From: JBASNZ01 sp049657775
GTDB lineage: Bacteria > Actinomycetota > Coriobacteriia > Anaerosomatales > Anaerosomataceae
Assembly (NCBI GenBank): GCA_049657775.1
Contig: JBASNZ010000033.1
Span: forward strand, 1-38,158
Reading direction: 5' to 3'
Length of the DNA: 38,158 nucleotides
Below are positions 7,868 to 15,802 of this stretch, piece by piece. Positions within the stretch are counted from its first letter, which is position 1. Every line of letters starts with the position of its first letter. The position numbers and the translations under genes were made by a program. The notes under the pieces were generated by a model, which worked only from the letters and a program-made list of their open reading frames with translations, was not told where the DNA came from and ran no database searches.

Positions 7868-8680
7868 ATGAAGCTCACGCCGCTCGACATCCACCACAAA
7901 GAATTCGGCCGCTCCATCCGCGGCTACAACGAGGGCGAGGTCGACGAGTTCTTAGACGAGGTCGCCGACGAGCTCGAGCGCCTTTTCAAGGAGAATATCG
8001 ACCTCTCCGAACGCATCGAAGCCGCTGATGAGAAGGTCAAGGGCTATCAGGACATGGAGCGCACGCTCCATAACACCATGGTGAGCGCCCAGAAGTCGGC
8101 CGAAGACATCGTCGCCAAGGCCAAGCACGAGGCCGAGCTCGTCTTGAAGGACGCCGAGGTCAAGGCCAAGGAGATCATCCACAACGCGCTCACGCAGAAG
8201 CAGAAGACGCAGTCGGACCTGATGCGCATCAAGCAGGCCGAGGAGGAATTCCGCGGCAAGTTCAAGGCGCTGCTGGACAGCCACATCCGTTCGCTCGCCG
8301 AGATCCCGCTGCCAGAGGACGTGAAGGTACTCACCGGTCAGGCCGGTGGCGAGGTCATCGGAGAGGTCGAGGTCTCATCGGCACCCCAGCAGGAGTTTGA
8401 GATCACCCCGTCGCCTGCGTCGGCCTCGTACAGGGCGGCTGTGGAATCCAAGCTGTCGAGCGAGTTTGGCGAAGCGGCACCGGTGTCCGGGCCCAAGCAC
8501 GAGGACACGCAGCCGATCGAACCGCCGTCCTCGGGATTTGTGCAGGGGCTTCAGCTGGGCGAGGTCAAGTCACCCGAACTGCCTGCCGAGGACCCCAAGT
8601 TCGAGATCCCCGAGTTCAGCATGGACTTCGGGTCGGTCGGCGAACGTGACGACGATATCGACATCGAGGAGATCGACTAG
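7868..8680 (+). CDS. divIVA: DivIVA domain protein (Wag31-like)
   Basis: A 270-residue polar/septal scaffold. The conserved DivIVA N-terminal domain (LTPLDIHHKEFGRSIRGYNE, then VDEFLDEVADELERL, about residues 3-40) binds curved membrane. A long Glu/Lys/Ala-rich coiled coil runs to about residue 145, and an acidic, Pro/Ser-rich tail that is probably disordered ends in repeated Asp/Glu. In actinobacteria the homologue Wag31/DivIVA directs polar growth. Starts at ATG 7868 with AGGAGG. Confidence 0.94.
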   Translation: MKLTPLDIHHKEFGRSIRGYNEGEVDEFLDEVADELERLFKENIDLSERIEAADEKVKGYQDMERTLHNTMVSAQKSAEDIVAKAKHEAELVLKDAEVKAKEIIHNALTQKQKTQSDLMRIKQAEEEFRGKFKALLDSHIRSLAEIPLPEDVKVLTGQAGGEVIGEVEVSSAPQQEFEITPSPASASYRAAVESKLSSEFGEAAPVSGPKHEDTQPIEPPSSGFVQGLQLGEVKSPELPAEDPKFEIPEFSMDFGSVGERDDDIDIEEID

Positions 8681-8687
8681 CTCTGAG

Positions 8688-8969
8688 ATGACGCTCACAC
8701 TGCGCGTGCATGTCACCCCCAAGTCGGGCCGCAACGAGGTAGTGGGCTGGCGAGGGGGCGAACTGTCTGTGCGGGTCACCGCGCCGCCGGAGGGCGGCAA
8801 GGCCAACGCCGCTGCATGCGAAGTGCTGGCCGATGCACTCGGCGTCGCCAAGAGCGCGGTTCGAGTCACCAGGGGTGATACAGCGCGTCACAAGACCATG
8901 GTGGTCGACGGCGTGGGCGAGGCCGACTCCCTCGCGGCGTTCGGTGAGCCGCCGGAAGCGCTAATCTAG
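8688..8969 (+). CDS. DUF167/YggU family protein
   Basis: A 93-residue protein matching the DUF167 (YggU) fold: LRVHVTPKSGRNEV, LSVRVTAPPEGGKANAA and VTRGDTARHKTMVVDG are the family signatures. Its function is unknown; the gene often sits near yggT and divIVA. The ATG lies 7 nt after the divIVA stop; GAG just upstream is a weak Shine-Dalgarno. Confidence 0.9.
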   Translation: MTLTLRVHVTPKSGRNEVVGWRGGELSVRVTAPPEGGKANAAACEVLADALGVAKSAVRVTRGDTARHKTMVVDGVGEADSLAAFGEPPEALI

Positions 8970-9002
8970 GGGCGAGATCGTCCGAGGGCCGGATCAGTCT
9001 GC

Positions 9003-9773
9003 GTGAAAGTAGCCAGGGGACTGTGGTCCTCGGGCAGGATTACTGCCTGTATCGTCGAAACTGGTGAGATCTACACGGGACGGCTGATCGGGCTCGTGTA
9101 CAACGGGACGGCCACGTCGATCGAGTCGGTCACGCTTCGCATGCGGTACTTCAACGCGAGTGGCGGGTTGATCCGTACGGATACCTTCTCCGGGCTCAAC
9201 AGTGCGTTGTTGTATGTGCTGGAACCTGACACTGTCGCGCCGTTCGTCGCGGATCTTACATCATTCGGCGGACCTCCACCCGCGACAGCGGGCTGGGAGT
9301 TGACTGCCTGGGGATCAAGCTGCCCCAAGTGGGCCATGTGGCCCACGGTCGAAGTGACGGTTGTTGAGGACCTGGGTTCCGGCATGCACTATGCGGGCAC
9401 CATTACGAACGACACGCCGTACACCCTGAGCGAGATGCGCGTGACGATCATCCGCGAGCATGACGCCACGGGGTATTTCGGCGATATCGGTCGGGCGATC
9501 TTGGGCGGGCCGTTCGCGCCAGGCGCATCCCAGGGCTGGGAGATGTGGACGCAGGAGAGTTCCTCTCCGGGTGAGGAAGACTACCTGTTCACGGAGGGTC
9601 TCAAGGCCGCAACCACCGGCGGGCTGTTGCTGACACAGGCGACAGGGCTGGCGGCCGAGAGCGCGTCGGGCATCTACACGGTCGCGGAGGACGTGAACGA
9701 GCTGCTCGTGATCGGGGGAACCCTGGCCGTGAGTGACTGGACGTATCAGCAGGCCCACTACCTGTGTAGGTAG
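9003..9773 (+). CDS. Hypothetical protein with two FxLYD-like beta domains
   Basis: A 256-residue protein of no family I can name firmly. It contains two successive segments with the look of FxLYD-type immunoglobulin-like domains: about residues 22-85 (YTGRLIGLVYNGTATSIESV and the following strand) and about 122-185 (MHYAGTITNDTPYTLSEMRV). Each has the pattern G-x-(I/L)-x-N-x-T-x(2)-(S/L)-x(4)-(V) followed by an aromatic-rich strand and a Pro/Gly-rich turn. Such domains are normally outside the cell, yet no hydrophobic signal lies after the only start (GTG 9003). The frame is open upstream only to 8970 with no other start. The piece ITAC (about residues 13-16) resembles a lipobox without its hydrophobic region, so the 5' end may be damaged. 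Convergent with the next gene. Confidence 0.65.
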   Translation: MKVARGLWSSGRITACIVETGEIYTGRLIGLVYNGTATSIESVTLRMRYFNASGGLIRTDTFSGLNSALLYVLEPDTVAPFVADLTSFGGPPPATAGWELTAWGSSCPKWAMWPTVEVTVVEDLGSGMHYAGTITNDTPYTLSEMRVTIIREHDATGYFGDIGRAILGGPFAPGASQGWEMWTQESSSPGEEDYLFTEGLKAATTGGLLLTQATGLAAESASGIYTVAEDVNELLVIGGTLAVSDWTYQQAHYLCR

Positions 9774-9800
9774 CGTTTCATGGTCTGAAGACGAGTATAT

Positions 9801-9839
9801 GCAGGCGGGTCAGCGCGATCGCAGCGCCGGCCCGCCTGC
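9801..9839. terminator. Hairpin between convergent genes (candidate bidirectional terminator)
   Basis: GCAGGCGGG (9801-9809) pairs perfectly with CCCGCCTGC (9831-9839), extended by two further pairs, in the 92-nt gap between genes that converge at 9773 and 9866. No U-run follows on the + strand, and on the - strand only ATATACT follows, so it is not a canonical intrinsic terminator. Confidence 0.45.
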
Positions 9840-9865
9840 GTGTGATAGCCGGTTGTGCTCACACC

Positions 9866-10468
9866 CTACTTGGCCGGCTCGAGGTCACCTATCACCGGAA
9901 GGAGCAGGTCACCCTGTGTGCGGAAGGTCAGTCGTGCCGGGTAGGATCCTCCGGACGCGGGAGCGGTCTCACCGGGGCCGAGAAGCACCAGCATGTTGCG
10001 GTCGGAGATGTCGAACGCGGCCGCACTGTCTGTATTGGCCTCCACTCCGGTGATCCGGATGACAAGCGTGTTACCGCCCTGTGGCGGGCCGTAGCCATAC
10101 GGGCTGAAGACGATCTCGTACTCCGCGTCCGACTTGAGCTTGGTCGCGTCGATCATCGCGAGCGTGCCTTGCGGCGGTGCCGTGACCGTTCCGAGCGCGG
10201 AACCCTGGGGAGCGGGTGTCGTGGGCGCACCGGTTGCGGTGGTGGGTTGCCCGGGCGTCACGCTGGGATTTGCGGAGCCCGGCACAGTGCCTGCGGGTGG
10301 CGTGTTGTTCTGCGTTGACGTGCCGGAACTCTTGCCGTCTCGGCCTCCGAGGGCCAGTCCGACGCCGATCCCGGCGGCGAGTACAGCCACCAGGAGAATG
10401 CCGAGCAGGATCGCCCTCGTCGGGTTCTTCGTGGTCGGTCGCGCGCCGTGGTTTGCCTCCGCTGACAT
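9866..10468 (-). CDS. Hypothetical membrane-anchored protein with Thr/Pro-rich linker
   Basis: A 200-residue protein on the opposite strand to almost everything else here. A short basic N-terminus, one transmembrane helix (about residues 19-43), a low-complexity Ser/Thr/Pro/Gly linker (about 48-100) and a compact C-terminal domain of about 95 residues that should lie outside the membrane (type II topology). The C-terminal domain is beta-rich, with SDAEYEIVFSPYGYG, LVIRITGVEAN and ARLTFRTQGDLLLPV. I do not recognise a family. The start ATG at 10468 has AAAGGA upstream; a longer frame reaching 10606 is rejected because that region holds the divergent ileS promoter. The upstream gap 10469-10564 should contain its own promoter, which I could not place. 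Confidence 0.75.
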   Translation of the reverse strand: MSAEANHGARPTTKNPTRAILLGILLVAVLAAGIGVGLALGGRDGKSSGTSTQNNTPPAGTVPGSANPSVTPGQPTTATGAPTTPAPQGSALGTVTAPPQGTLAMIDATKLKSDAEYEIVFSPYGYGPPQGGNTLVIRITGVEANTDSAAAFDISDRNMLVLLGPGETAPASGGSYPARLTFRTQGDLLLPVIGDLEPAK

Positions 10469-10564
10469 GCTCGTCCTTTCGATCCGGCCCCACCCGGACG
10501 TGACAGAGACTCCTCCAGAGTCGTGGTACCCACCTGAGGCAGAGTGTCGCGCGTTTCTCGCGCG

Positions 10565-10593
10565 TTGACCCGCGTACACCGCTGCGCTAACAT
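10565..10593 (+). promoter_or_regulatory. Promoter for the ileS T-box transcript
   Basis: TTGACC (10565-10570), a 17-nt spacer, then TAACAT (10588-10593): a good housekeeping-sigma promoter. The start would be near 10600, just before the T-box Stem I. Confidence 0.7.
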
Positions 10594-10611
10594 CGCGCGT
10601 ACGCACTTCCA

Positions 10612-10889
10612 GGCTTTGACGAGGACGAGTAGGCGCGAGACCGGCCCGATCAGCGAGCGGGGACAGTGCAAGCCCGCGGGACGAAGACGCGATCGAAGAT
10701 CACCTCCGAGCCTCGGCCCGAACGGCGCGAATCGCGCCCAGTAGACGCCGACGGATGCCACCGTTATCAGGCGACCGAGTGGCGCGCGGGTCTTCTCGGA
10801 GACCTCGGGCAAGCTGGGTGGTACCGCGGAGCAGCGATGATGTCGAGCGCTCTTCGTCCCGGCCATGGGATGAGGTGCGCTCTTTTCTT
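10612..10889 (+). ncRNA. T-box riboswitch (isoleucine) controlling ileS by transcription attenuation
   Basis: A T-box leader sensing uncharged tRNA-Ile. Stem I begins near 10618 (GACGAGGACGAGTAG); the distal part reads AGCGAGCGGGGACAGTGCAA with GCCCGC closing it. The specifier loop is GAAG-ATC-ACC, giving codon AUC (Ile) at 10699-10701. The T-box itself is GGGTGGTACCGCG (10816-10828), with UGGU (10819-10822) complementary to an ACCA tRNA end. A terminator hairpin follows: GAGCGC (10845-10850) and CTTCGTCCC (10852-10860) pair with GGGATGAGG (10867-10875) and GCGCTC (10877-10882), then TTTTCTT (10883-10889). The antiterminator would instead use GGG 10816-10818 with CCC 10858-10860 and GAGC 10829-10832 with GCTC 10849-10852. 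All this is read from sequence by eye. The identification is strong. Confidence 0.92.
10845..10889 (+). terminator. Intrinsic terminator of the T-box leader
   Basis: A 15-bp stem with one U-U mismatch and two G-U pairs, a 6-nt loop (10861-10866) and a U-rich run at 10883-10889. It stops transcription before ileS when tRNA-Ile is charged. The 5' arm overlaps the antiterminator. Confidence 0.85.
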
Positions 10890-10916
10890 AGCCTCGGATG
10901 GACCGACGAGAGGACG

Positions 10917-13706
10917 ATGGCCGTGTCGAACGACTACAAGAACACCATGAACCTGCCGCAGACGGACTTCCCGATGCGGGCGAACCTTGCCCAGCGGGAG
11001 CCGGAGTGGCTCAAGTTCTGGAGCGAGATGGACATCAACACCCGGGTCCTCGAGGCCAACGAGGGCGGGGAGACGTTCATCCTGCATGACGGCCCTCCGT
11101 ACGCCAACGGCCACATCCACATGGGGACCGCGTACAACAAGGTTCTCAAGGACATCATCGTCAAGTACAAGTCGATGCGCGGGTACTGGGCGCCGTACGT
11201 GCCAGGCTGGGACTGTCACGGGCAGCCGATCGAACACCAGGTCGAGAAGAACCTGGGTCCCGAGAAGATGGCCGCGATCAGCCAGGCCAAGTTACGCGAA
11301 CTGTGTCGCGACTACGCGCTCAAGTTCGTTGACGTGCAGCGAGAGGAGTTCAAGCGCCTTGGCGTGCGCGGCGACTGGGACGACCCGTACCTCACGCTCA
11401 AGCCGGCGTACGAGGCGGGCAACGTCAAGATCTTCAAGAAGATGTACACCGATGGCGCCATCTACAAAGGCGCCAAGCCGATCCACTGGTGCATCCGGTG
11501 CCATACCGCTCTTGCCGAGGCCGAGATCGAGTACTCCGATAAGTCCTCGAACTCGATCTACGTGGCCTTCCGCTTCACCGACGCCACTCCCTGGGACGCC
11601 GAAGGCGACGTCTCGGTGCTCATCTGGACCACGACGCCGTGGACGCTGCCGGCCAACGTGGCGGTCACGCTCTCGGACGACGCCGACTACGTTGGCGTTA
11701 GGCTTGCCGACGGCCGCGTCATGGTGATGGCCGAGGTGCTTGTGGAGACCGTCGCTGTCGTGGCGGCGTGGAGCGGCTACGAGGTCGTGGGTCCCCGCGT
11801 GAAGGGGAGCGACCTTGCGGGGTTGCATTATGCGCAGCCGATCCACGATGGCGTACGCGGCGTGATCATCACCGGCGAACACGTGGAGCTTTCAACGGGC
11901 ACCGGAGCCGTGCACACCGCTCCCGGACACGGCGAGGAGGACTACCTGGTCGGCCAGAAGTTCGGGTTGCCCATGCCTATGCCCGTCCTGGACGACGGCA
12001 CGTTCGACGTGGGCGGTGGCCCGTTCGTTGGCATGAACGTGAACGACGCCAACCCTAAGATCATCGAGTGGCTCGGCGAGCGGGGCACGCTTGTCGCCGC
12101 CGCCACGATATCTCACAGCTACCCGCACTGCTGGCGCTGCAAGCAGCCGGTCATCTTCCGTGCGACCGAGCAGTGGTTCGTGTCGATGGATCGCACGCAC
12201 CTGCGCGAACACACCATGCGCGCCATCGGTGAGGTCGAGTGGGTGCCCGGATGGAGCGTCAACCGCATGTCCTCGATGGTCGCCGACCGCCCCGACTGGT
12301 GCATCAGCCGCCAGCGAGCGTGGGGCGTGCCGATCCCGGTGTTCACCTGCACCAAGTGCGGGGAGACGGTCGCGACCGAGGCGACCTTCGACGCGGTCAT
12401 CGACCTGTTCTCCACCGAGGGCGCGGACGCCTGGTTCATCAAGCATCCCTCGGAGTATCTCCCCGCGGACACGACGTGCGGCCGGTGCGGTGCGTCCGTG
12501 GCCGACCTCAAGCCCGAGGACGACATCGTTGACGTCTGGTGGGAGTCCGGGGTCTCGCACACGAGCGTGCTTGAGGCTCGGCCTGAGCTTCGCCGTCCGG
12601 CTGAACTGTACCTTGAGGGTTCCGACCAGCACCGTGGATGGTTCCAGTCGGGGCTGCTCACGAGCGTGGGCGCGTACGACGAGGCGCCGTTCCGCACGGT
12701 GTTGACGCACGGCTTCATCGTCGACGGTGACGGTCGCAAGATGTCCAAGTCGCTCGGCAACGTGGTCTCGCCGCTCGATGTCATCGCCACGTCCGGCGCG
12801 GACATCATCAGGCTGTGGGTCGCGTCCTCGGACTACTCCCAGGACGTGAGTGTTTCCGATGAGATCCTCGATCGCACGAGTGAGGCGTACCGCCGCATCC
12901 GCAACACGTTCCGCTTCCTGCTCTCCAACATCGCTGACTTCGATGTGACGGATGCTGTGAGCTGGGACGACATGCTCGAGTTCGACCGGTTCGCGCTCGC
13001 ACAGCTCGCCGACCTCGTGGAGCGCGTCACCACGTCGTACGACGACTGGCGCTACCACCAGGTCTTCCACGCCGTTCACGGCTACTGCGTGACCGATCTC
13101 TCCTCGGTGTATCTAGATGTGCTCAAGGACCGCCTGTACTCGGACGGCGCCGATTCGCTCGCTCGCCGCAGTGCCCAGACCGTGCTCGCGCGTGTGCTGC
13201 TCGCGCTCGTGCGGCTCGTCGCTCCGATCCTCACCTTCACGGCCGAGGAGGTCTGGCAGTATCTGCCCGAGGCGCTTCGTGAGGGGCACGCGAGTGTGCA
13301 GCTTGCCGGCTGGCCGACCGTGGACGTGCCCGCAGACGAGGCGGCGGCCCTGCGCGACACATACGCCGTGGTGCTCGAGGTCCGCGACGTGGTGACCAAG
13401 GCGCTCGAGGATGCGCGCAAAGCCGGTACCATCGGTAAGAGCCAGGAGGCCAAGGTGGTCATGTCGGCGCCGGCATCCATGCTCGACGTGCTCTCGGCCA
13501 GGACAGACGGCGCGCTTGCCGAGCTGCTGATCGTCTCGTCGGTGGATTTGACCGAGGGCGACGAGCTCTCGGTGGCGATCACCGCCGCCGACGGCGAGAA
13601 GTGCCCGCGCTGCTGGAATCACCGGACGCTTGGTACGGACGCCGCGCATCCTGAGGTCTGCGCTCGCTGCGCGGCGGTGCTTGCAGGCATGAGGTGGTTG
13701 AGGTAG
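10917..13706 (+). CDS. ileS: Isoleucine--tRNA ligase
   Basis: A 929-residue class I synthetase that charges tRNA-Ile. The HIGH motif is YANGHIH (Y62-H68), the KMSKS motif is at 608-612, and the C-terminal Zn ribbon has CPRC (from C896) and CARC. The editing (CP1) domain lies between, with the WTTTPWTLPAN segment. Length and the C-terminal zinc ribbon fit the bacterial form. ATG 10917 with GAGAGG at 10908-10913 is the start; the same frame is open through the T-box leader to 10755, but that part is not protein coding. Controlled by the upstream T-box. Confidence 0.97.
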   Translation: MAVSNDYKNTMNLPQTDFPMRANLAQREPEWLKFWSEMDINTRVLEANEGGETFILHDGPPYANGHIHMGTAYNKVLKDIIVKYKSMRGYWAPYVPGWDCHGQPIEHQVEKNLGPEKMAAISQAKLRELCRDYALKFVDVQREEFKRLGVRGDWDDPYLTLKPAYEAGNVKIFKKMYTDGAIYKGAKPIHWCIRCHTALAEAEIEYSDKSSNSIYVAFRFTDATPWDAEGDVSVLIWTTTPWTLPANVAVTLSDDADYVGVRLADGRVMVMAEVLVETVAVVAAWSGYEVVGPRVKGSDLAGLHYAQPIHDGVRGVIITGEHVELSTGTGAVHTAPGHGEEDYLVGQKFGLPMPMPVLDDGTFDVGGGPFVGMNVNDANPKIIEWLGERGTLVAAATISHSYPHCWRCKQPVIFRATEQWFVSMDRTHLREHTMRAIGEVEWVPGWSVNRMSSMVADRPDWCISRQRAWGVPIPVFTCTKCGETVATEATFDAVIDLFSTEGADAWFIKHPSEYLPADTTCGRCGASVADLKPEDDIVDVWWESGVSHTSVLEARPELRRPAELYLEGSDQHRGWFQSGLLTSVGAYDEAPFRTVLTHGFIVDGDGRKMSKSLGNVVSPLDVIATSGADIIRLWVASSDYSQDVSVSDEILDRTSEAYRRIRNTFRFLLSNIADFDVTDAVSWDDMLEFDRFALAQLADLVERVTTSYDDWRYHQVFHAVHGYCVTDLSSVYLDVLKDRLYSDGADSLARRSAQTVLARVLLALVRLVAPILTFTAEEVWQYLPEALREGHASVQLAGWPTVDVPADEAAALRDTYAVVLEVRDVVTKALEDARKAGTIGKSQEAKVVMSAPASMLDVLSARTDGALAELLIVSSVDLTEGDELSVAITAADGEKCPRCWNHRTLGTDAAHPEVCARCAAVLAGMRWLR

Positions 13707-13739
13707 CCCGGGCCAAGAGTGCTCTTCGGGCTTCGGTGG

Positions 13740-13745
13740 TATAAT
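13740..13745 (+). promoter_or_regulatory. Candidate -10 element (TATAAT) before the dksA/traR gene
   Basis: A perfect TATAAT, 34 nt after the ileS stop, without a clear -35 (GAGTGC at 13717-13722). A transcript from here would meet the terminator at 13763-13783 almost at once. Confidence 0.35.
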
Positions 13746-13762
13746 CAGCGGCAGAAGAGCAG

Positions 13763-13783
13763 CGCCCCCCACGGGGCGTTTTT
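13763..13783 (+). terminator. Intrinsic terminator downstream of ileS
   Basis: CGCCCC (13763-13768), loop CCAC, GGGGCG (13773-13778), then TTTTT (13779-13783). A short but strong stem and U-run. It ends ileS transcription, or acts as an attenuator for the next gene, since only 31 nt remain before that gene's start. Confidence 0.8.
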
Positions 13784-13814
13784 CCATAGCATGCCCTACA
13801 TGCGGAGGACACTG

Positions 13815-14183
13815 ATGATCGACACCAAGAGTCTGGAATCGCTCAAGGTTGCACTTGAGGGCGAGCGTGCCCAGCTGATCGGCGAGATAGCCGAATACGA
13901 GCGCGAAGACCAAGAGACGCTGTCTGACGTGTCGGGGGAGAACAACTACCGCGACCACATGGCCGATCAGGGCTCGGCCACCTTCGCGCGCGAGCTCGAC
14001 ATGACGCTCGAGGACAACGCGCGCGAAGCGCTTGCCGCGATCGATGCCGCCATCGCGCGCATCGAGGCCGGTACGTACGGCATCTGCAAGCGATGCGGTG
14101 CCGAGATCCCGCTGCAGCGTCTTGAGGTCGTCCCCGCCGCGGAGTTCTGCATCTCCTGCAAGGAGTGGGAGGAGAGCAGATAG
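13815..14183 (+). CDS. DksA/TraR family zinc-finger protein
   Basis: A 122-residue protein with an N-terminal helical coiled-coil region and a C-terminal four-Cys zinc finger, C91-x2-C94 and C112-x2-C115 (CKRCGAEIP, FCISC). This is the DksA/TraR (YteA-like) architecture. DksA binds the secondary channel of RNA polymerase; whether this shorter Gram-positive-type protein does so is unknown. The segment GENNYRDHMADQGSATF matches YteA-like members, which also have the Asn-Tyr-x-Asp pattern. ATG 13815 is chosen for GGAGG at 13804-13808; an ATG at 13800 in frame is less well placed. Overlaps lspA by 1 nt. Confidence 0.88.
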   Translation: MIDTKSLESLKVALEGERAQLIGEIAEYEREDQETLSDVSGENNYRDHMADQGSATFARELDMTLEDNAREALAAIDAAIARIEAGTYGICKRCGAEIPLQRLEVVPAAEFCISCKEWEESR

Positions 14184-14746
14184 TGACTCGTCGGCCTGCC
14201 GCGCTCTTCGCGGGCACGGTCGCCTCCGTACTGCTCGTCGACCAGGTGAGCAAGGCCGTTGTGCGAACCTCACTGGGTGTGGGTCAGTCCATACCCGTCA
14301 TTCATAACGTACTCAGCCTTACCTATGTCCGCAACGCCGGCGCCGCGTTCGGTTTGTTCCAGGGCGGCGTGCCGTTCTTCATCGCGACGTCGCTCGTGGT
14401 CCTTGCCGCCATCATCTGGATCTTGTGGCGCATGAAGCCGACCAATGGCTGGTTCGTGCTCTCGCTCGGTTTGGTTGCAGCCGGCGCCGCTGGCAACCTG
14501 ATCGACCGCGCCACGGTGGGCCGCGTTACCGACTTCCTCGACGTCCACATCTGGCCCGTCTTCAACGTGGCGGATATCGCGCTCGACGTGGGCGTGGGCA
14601 TCCTCATCGCCTGGCTGCTCTTCTCCAAGGACGTGCCGGGAGCCGATGCGGCCAGTGAGACGGAGCTTGCGACCGAGGAGGACGGGATGGTAACGGCACC
14701 CGACGGAGCCGGGCTCGGCGACGCTGACGCGGGTCCCACCACGTGA
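14183..14746 (+). CDS. lspA: Lipoprotein signal peptidase (signal peptidase II)
   Basis: A 187-residue inner-membrane aspartyl protease that cleaves signal peptides of lipidated prolipoproteins such as PstS here. It has four hydrophobic segments. Conserved boxes are VDQVSK (D20), RNAGAAFG (N51), GNLIDRA (catalytic D108) and FNVADI (catalytic D131). A C-terminal tail of about 35 residues, rich in Ala/Asp/Glu, follows the last helix and is not part of the core fold. GTG 14183 shares one base with the preceding TAG. Its end overlaps rluD by 4 nt. Confidence 0.95.
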   Translation: MTRRPAALFAGTVASVLLVDQVSKAVVRTSLGVGQSIPVIHNVLSLTYVRNAGAAFGLFQGGVPFFIATSLVVLAAIIWILWRMKPTNGWFVLSLGLVAAGAAGNLIDRATVGRVTDFLDVHIWPVFNVADIALDVGVGILIAWLLFSKDVPGADAASETELATEEDGMVTAPDGAGLGDADAGPTT

Positions 14747-15741
14747 GCGAGGCGCACGTACACGTCGTCAAGGGCGACGAGGCGGGCGTACGTCTCGACC
14801 GCCTGCTCGGCGAGTTGGAGTTCCTCGCCAGCCGTTCGGTGGCGCAGCGCCTCATCACCGACGGTCACGTGCTTGTGAACGGGCAGATCGCCGCCAAGAA
14901 CCACACGACGCGCGCGGGCGAGCGCATCGAGGTCCACGTGCCGCCCCGCGAGCCGAGCGAGCTGGTGCCCGAGCATATCCCGCTTGATATCCGCTACGAG
15001 GACGAACACTTGATCGTACTGTCCAAGCCCCCCGGGCTTGTCGTGCATCCGGCTCGCGGCCATTACACAGGTACGCTGGTGCATGCGCTCCTGGCGCACA
15101 GCGAGGATCTCGGTACGCTGCAGGGCGAGGACCGCCCGGGGATCGTGCACCGGCTCGACAAGGACACGTCGGGGCTGATGATGGTCGCCAAGACCGACGA
15201 AGCGCAGGCGATCCTCTCGGAGGGTCTGAAGATACGCTCGATCGAGCGGCGTTACATCACGCTTGTGCACGGTTACATCTCGCCGGATTCGGGGCTGGTG
15301 GACGCGCCCGTGGGCCGGAGTCCGAAGGATCGCATGCGCCAGGCCGTCGTGGATCACGAGGGCGCGAAGCAGGCTGTCACCACATTCCGGGTGCTCGAAC
15401 GGTACATGGCGGGTCAGTACGACGACGGCTACACGCTGGTTGAGTGCAAGCTCTATACCGGGCGTACGCACCAGATCCGGGTCCACATGCTCTACATCAA
15501 GCACCCGGTGGTGGGCGACCCGCTCTACGGACGCAACCACCCAAAGGCCGACCTCGGCCTGAACCGGCAGTTCCTGCACGCGTACCGGCTCACCCTTGAG
15601 CACCCGATCACCGGAGAGCGGCTCGATTTTCTCGATCCGCTTCCGGCGGATCTGCTCGATCGTCTCAAGCGACTGGAGCCCGATTCGATGGGTCGCACCG
15701 CGGCAGGGGACGAGGTCATGCCGATCGTCGGCGCAGGTTAG
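14743..15741 (+). CDS. rluD: RluA/RluD family 23S rRNA pseudouridine synthase
   Basis: A 332-residue protein with an N-terminal S4 RNA-binding domain (about residues 16-75: RLDRLLGE, SRSVAQRLITDGHVLVNG) and an RluA-type catalytic domain. The catalytic Asp is D139 in HRLDKDTSG; LYTGRTHQIRVHM and DPLYG are further family boxes. It isomerises uridines in rRNA, most likely the RluD-type helix 69 sites, though site specificity cannot be read from sequence. GTG start overlapping the lspA stop (GTGA). The lspA-rluD pairing is very common. Confidence 0.92.
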   Translation: MSEAHVHVVKGDEAGVRLDRLLGELEFLASRSVAQRLITDGHVLVNGQIAAKNHTTRAGERIEVHVPPREPSELVPEHIPLDIRYEDEHLIVLSKPPGLVVHPARGHYTGTLVHALLAHSEDLGTLQGEDRPGIVHRLDKDTSGLMMVAKTDEAQAILSEGLKIRSIERRYITLVHGYISPDSGLVDAPVGRSPKDRMRQAVVDHEGAKQAVTTFRVLERYMAGQYDDGYTLVECKLYTGRTHQIRVHMLYIKHPVVGDPLYGRNHPKADLGLNRQFLHAYRLTLEHPITGERLDFLDPLPADLLDRLKRLEPDSMGRTAAGDEVMPIVGAG

Positions 15742-15802
15742 CCCCCCGTAGTTCCGGGAACGAACGCAACAGCGCCGGCAAGACCCACGAGGAGTCGTGG
15801 CA

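Noticed and set aside
10134..10568. 144-codon + strand frame opposite the 9866-10468 gene
   Set aside because: The - strand gene has an RBS, a membrane helix and a sensible linker. The + frame runs into the ileS promoter and has no domain.
10755..10916. 54-codon N-terminal extension of ileS
   Set aside because: This stretch is the 3' part of the T-box leader, including its terminator. The conserved protein begins after ATG 10917.
10850..10917. Translational T-box model with TCGTCC (10854-10859) hiding GGACGA at the ileS RBS
   Set aside because: The 6-bp pairing exists, but a much longer terminator stem using the same TCGTCC segment and followed by a U-run explains the region better.
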